A stretch of DNA of 5,090 nucleotides. Source: an uncultured Oscillospiraceae bacterium. Its GTDB lineage: Bacteria; Bacillota; Clostridia; Oscillospirales; Oscillospiraceae. The stretch spans positions 1 to 5,090 of the forward strand of contig CALDMA010000386.1 of the NCBI GenBank assembly GCA_937915075.1. The letters are read 5' to 3'. The notes beneath the pieces were generated by a model. It was given only the letters and a program-made list of their open reading frames with translations, was not told the origin of the DNA and made no database searches. The translations under genes and the position numbers were made by a program. Of the stretch, positions 4,897 to 5,090 are shown one piece after another. Numbering within the stretch: the first letter of the stretch is position 1; every line of letters starts with the position of its first letter.

Positions 4897-5090
4897 GCGG
4901 AGAGATCCGCGAAAGAATCCTGAAATCTGGCACCGCACGATCCGCGGCACAACCATTTCAGGAATCTACAGAGATTGAACGTCGCCGTTCATCATCTGCC
5001 CATGAAAGCGGAGATCCCTTGCCGTTAAATAGGGAGCTAAAAAAGCGGAAATCCCTTGCCGTTAAGTAGGGAGCCAAAAAAGCGGAAATC
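4897..5090 (+). ncRNA. Candidate structured noncoding RNA (3' truncated by window)
   Basis: Downstream of the promoter the sequence folds as serial hairpins. H1 is GCGGA-GAGA-TCCGC (4897-4910), a perfect stem with a GNRA-type tetraloop. H2 pairs TCCTGAAAT (4918-4926) with ATTTCAGGA (4955-4963) and encloses CCGC/GCGG (4933-4936/4944-4947). H3 pairs CAGA (4969-4972) with TCTG (4995-4998), has a symmetric 3x3 internal loop, then TGAACG (4976-4981) with CGTTCA (4986-4991) around TCGC. It then enters 37-base tandem repeats. No reading frame of note exists. The fold is manual, so base pairs are seen but function is inferred. I cannot match it to a named RNA family. A large ornate RNA such as ROOL or GOLLD, a long regulated leader, or a repeat-bearing guide-type RNA are all possible. 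Confidence 0.5.
5008..5090 (+). repeat. 37-bp tandem direct repeats, at least 2.25 copies, cut by window end
   Basis: Copies start at 5008, 5045 and 5082, and the third is truncated after 9 bases. The two full copies differ at 3 of 37 positions. Each begins GCGG, has TCCCT and AGGGA arms around an 11-base loop containing GCCGTTAA, and ends in six A. The 37-base unit is not a multiple of three and contains TAA, so it is not a protein repeat. There are no unique spacers between copies, so this is not an ordinary CRISPR array. A weakly related, in-register segment (18 of 37 identical) may precede it at 4971-5007. Confidence 0.8.

Noticed and set aside
4714..4956. Upstream extension of the 208-aa protein (81 extra residues)
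   Set aside because: It spans the phased repeats and the divergent promoter and lacks a ribosome site. CCGGAGG sits right before the ATG at 4713.
5002..5028. Small open frame MKAEIPCR
   Set aside because: It has eight codons, no ribosome site, and stops inside the first repeat unit. The unit length is not a multiple of three.
5008..5090. CRISPR array or tandem interspaced guide array
   Set aside because: The units are contiguous and nearly identical (34 of 37) with no unique spacers in the visible part, and no associated nuclease is in the window. It could be reconsidered if further copies show variable segments.

Overview
The window looks like an accessory, phage-derived or integrative region from a fairly GC-rich gut-type Clostridia genome (Oscillospiraceae/Ruminococcaceae-like). 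The basis is AGGAGG-type ribosome sites, GC-rich codon use, a large serine recombinase, a helix-turn-helix regulator ending in one membrane helix, and three small proteins of a type common in gut Firmicutes and their phages. The assignment is from recognition only; no database was searched.

Left part (1-850): the 3' end of a truncated plus-strand gene stops inside a perfect terminator hairpin. Next is a visibly AT-richer gene for a four-helix membrane protein, with its own near-consensus promoter and a terminator hairpin, so it behaves as an insulated cargo unit. A small minus-strand gene for a ~50-residue helical protein ends against the other side of that hairpin.

Middle (850-3230): a ~200-base divergent region holds two hairpins and a perfect 18-bp palindrome. 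The palindrome lies just before a TTG-started XRE-family regulator with a C-terminal membrane helix. A 529-aa large serine recombinase with catalytic domain, recombinase domain, zinc ribbon and coiled coil follows. A strong terminator closes this arm and is shared with the converging right-hand operon.

Right part (3227-4713, minus strand): three consecutive genes encode a 208-aa Gly-rich/coiled-coil/Cys-Cys protein, a 112-aa protein and a 155-aa protein. They resemble small phage-associated proteins of gut Firmicutes but have no assigned function. A perfect 8-bp hairpin separates the first from the other two.

Right end (4714-5090): no protein gene, but the densest unexplained structure in the window. 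Upstream of the three-gene operon is a four-copy array of an 11-bp motif in exact helical register. A near-consensus plus-strand promoter then points out of the window. The predicted transcript begins with a GAGA-tetraloop hairpin, continues with two longer hairpins, and enters 37-bp tandem repeats whose copy differences all preserve a hairpin. The window cuts through the third copy. This divergent, probably noncoding structured RNA locus is the best candidate for something undescribed.
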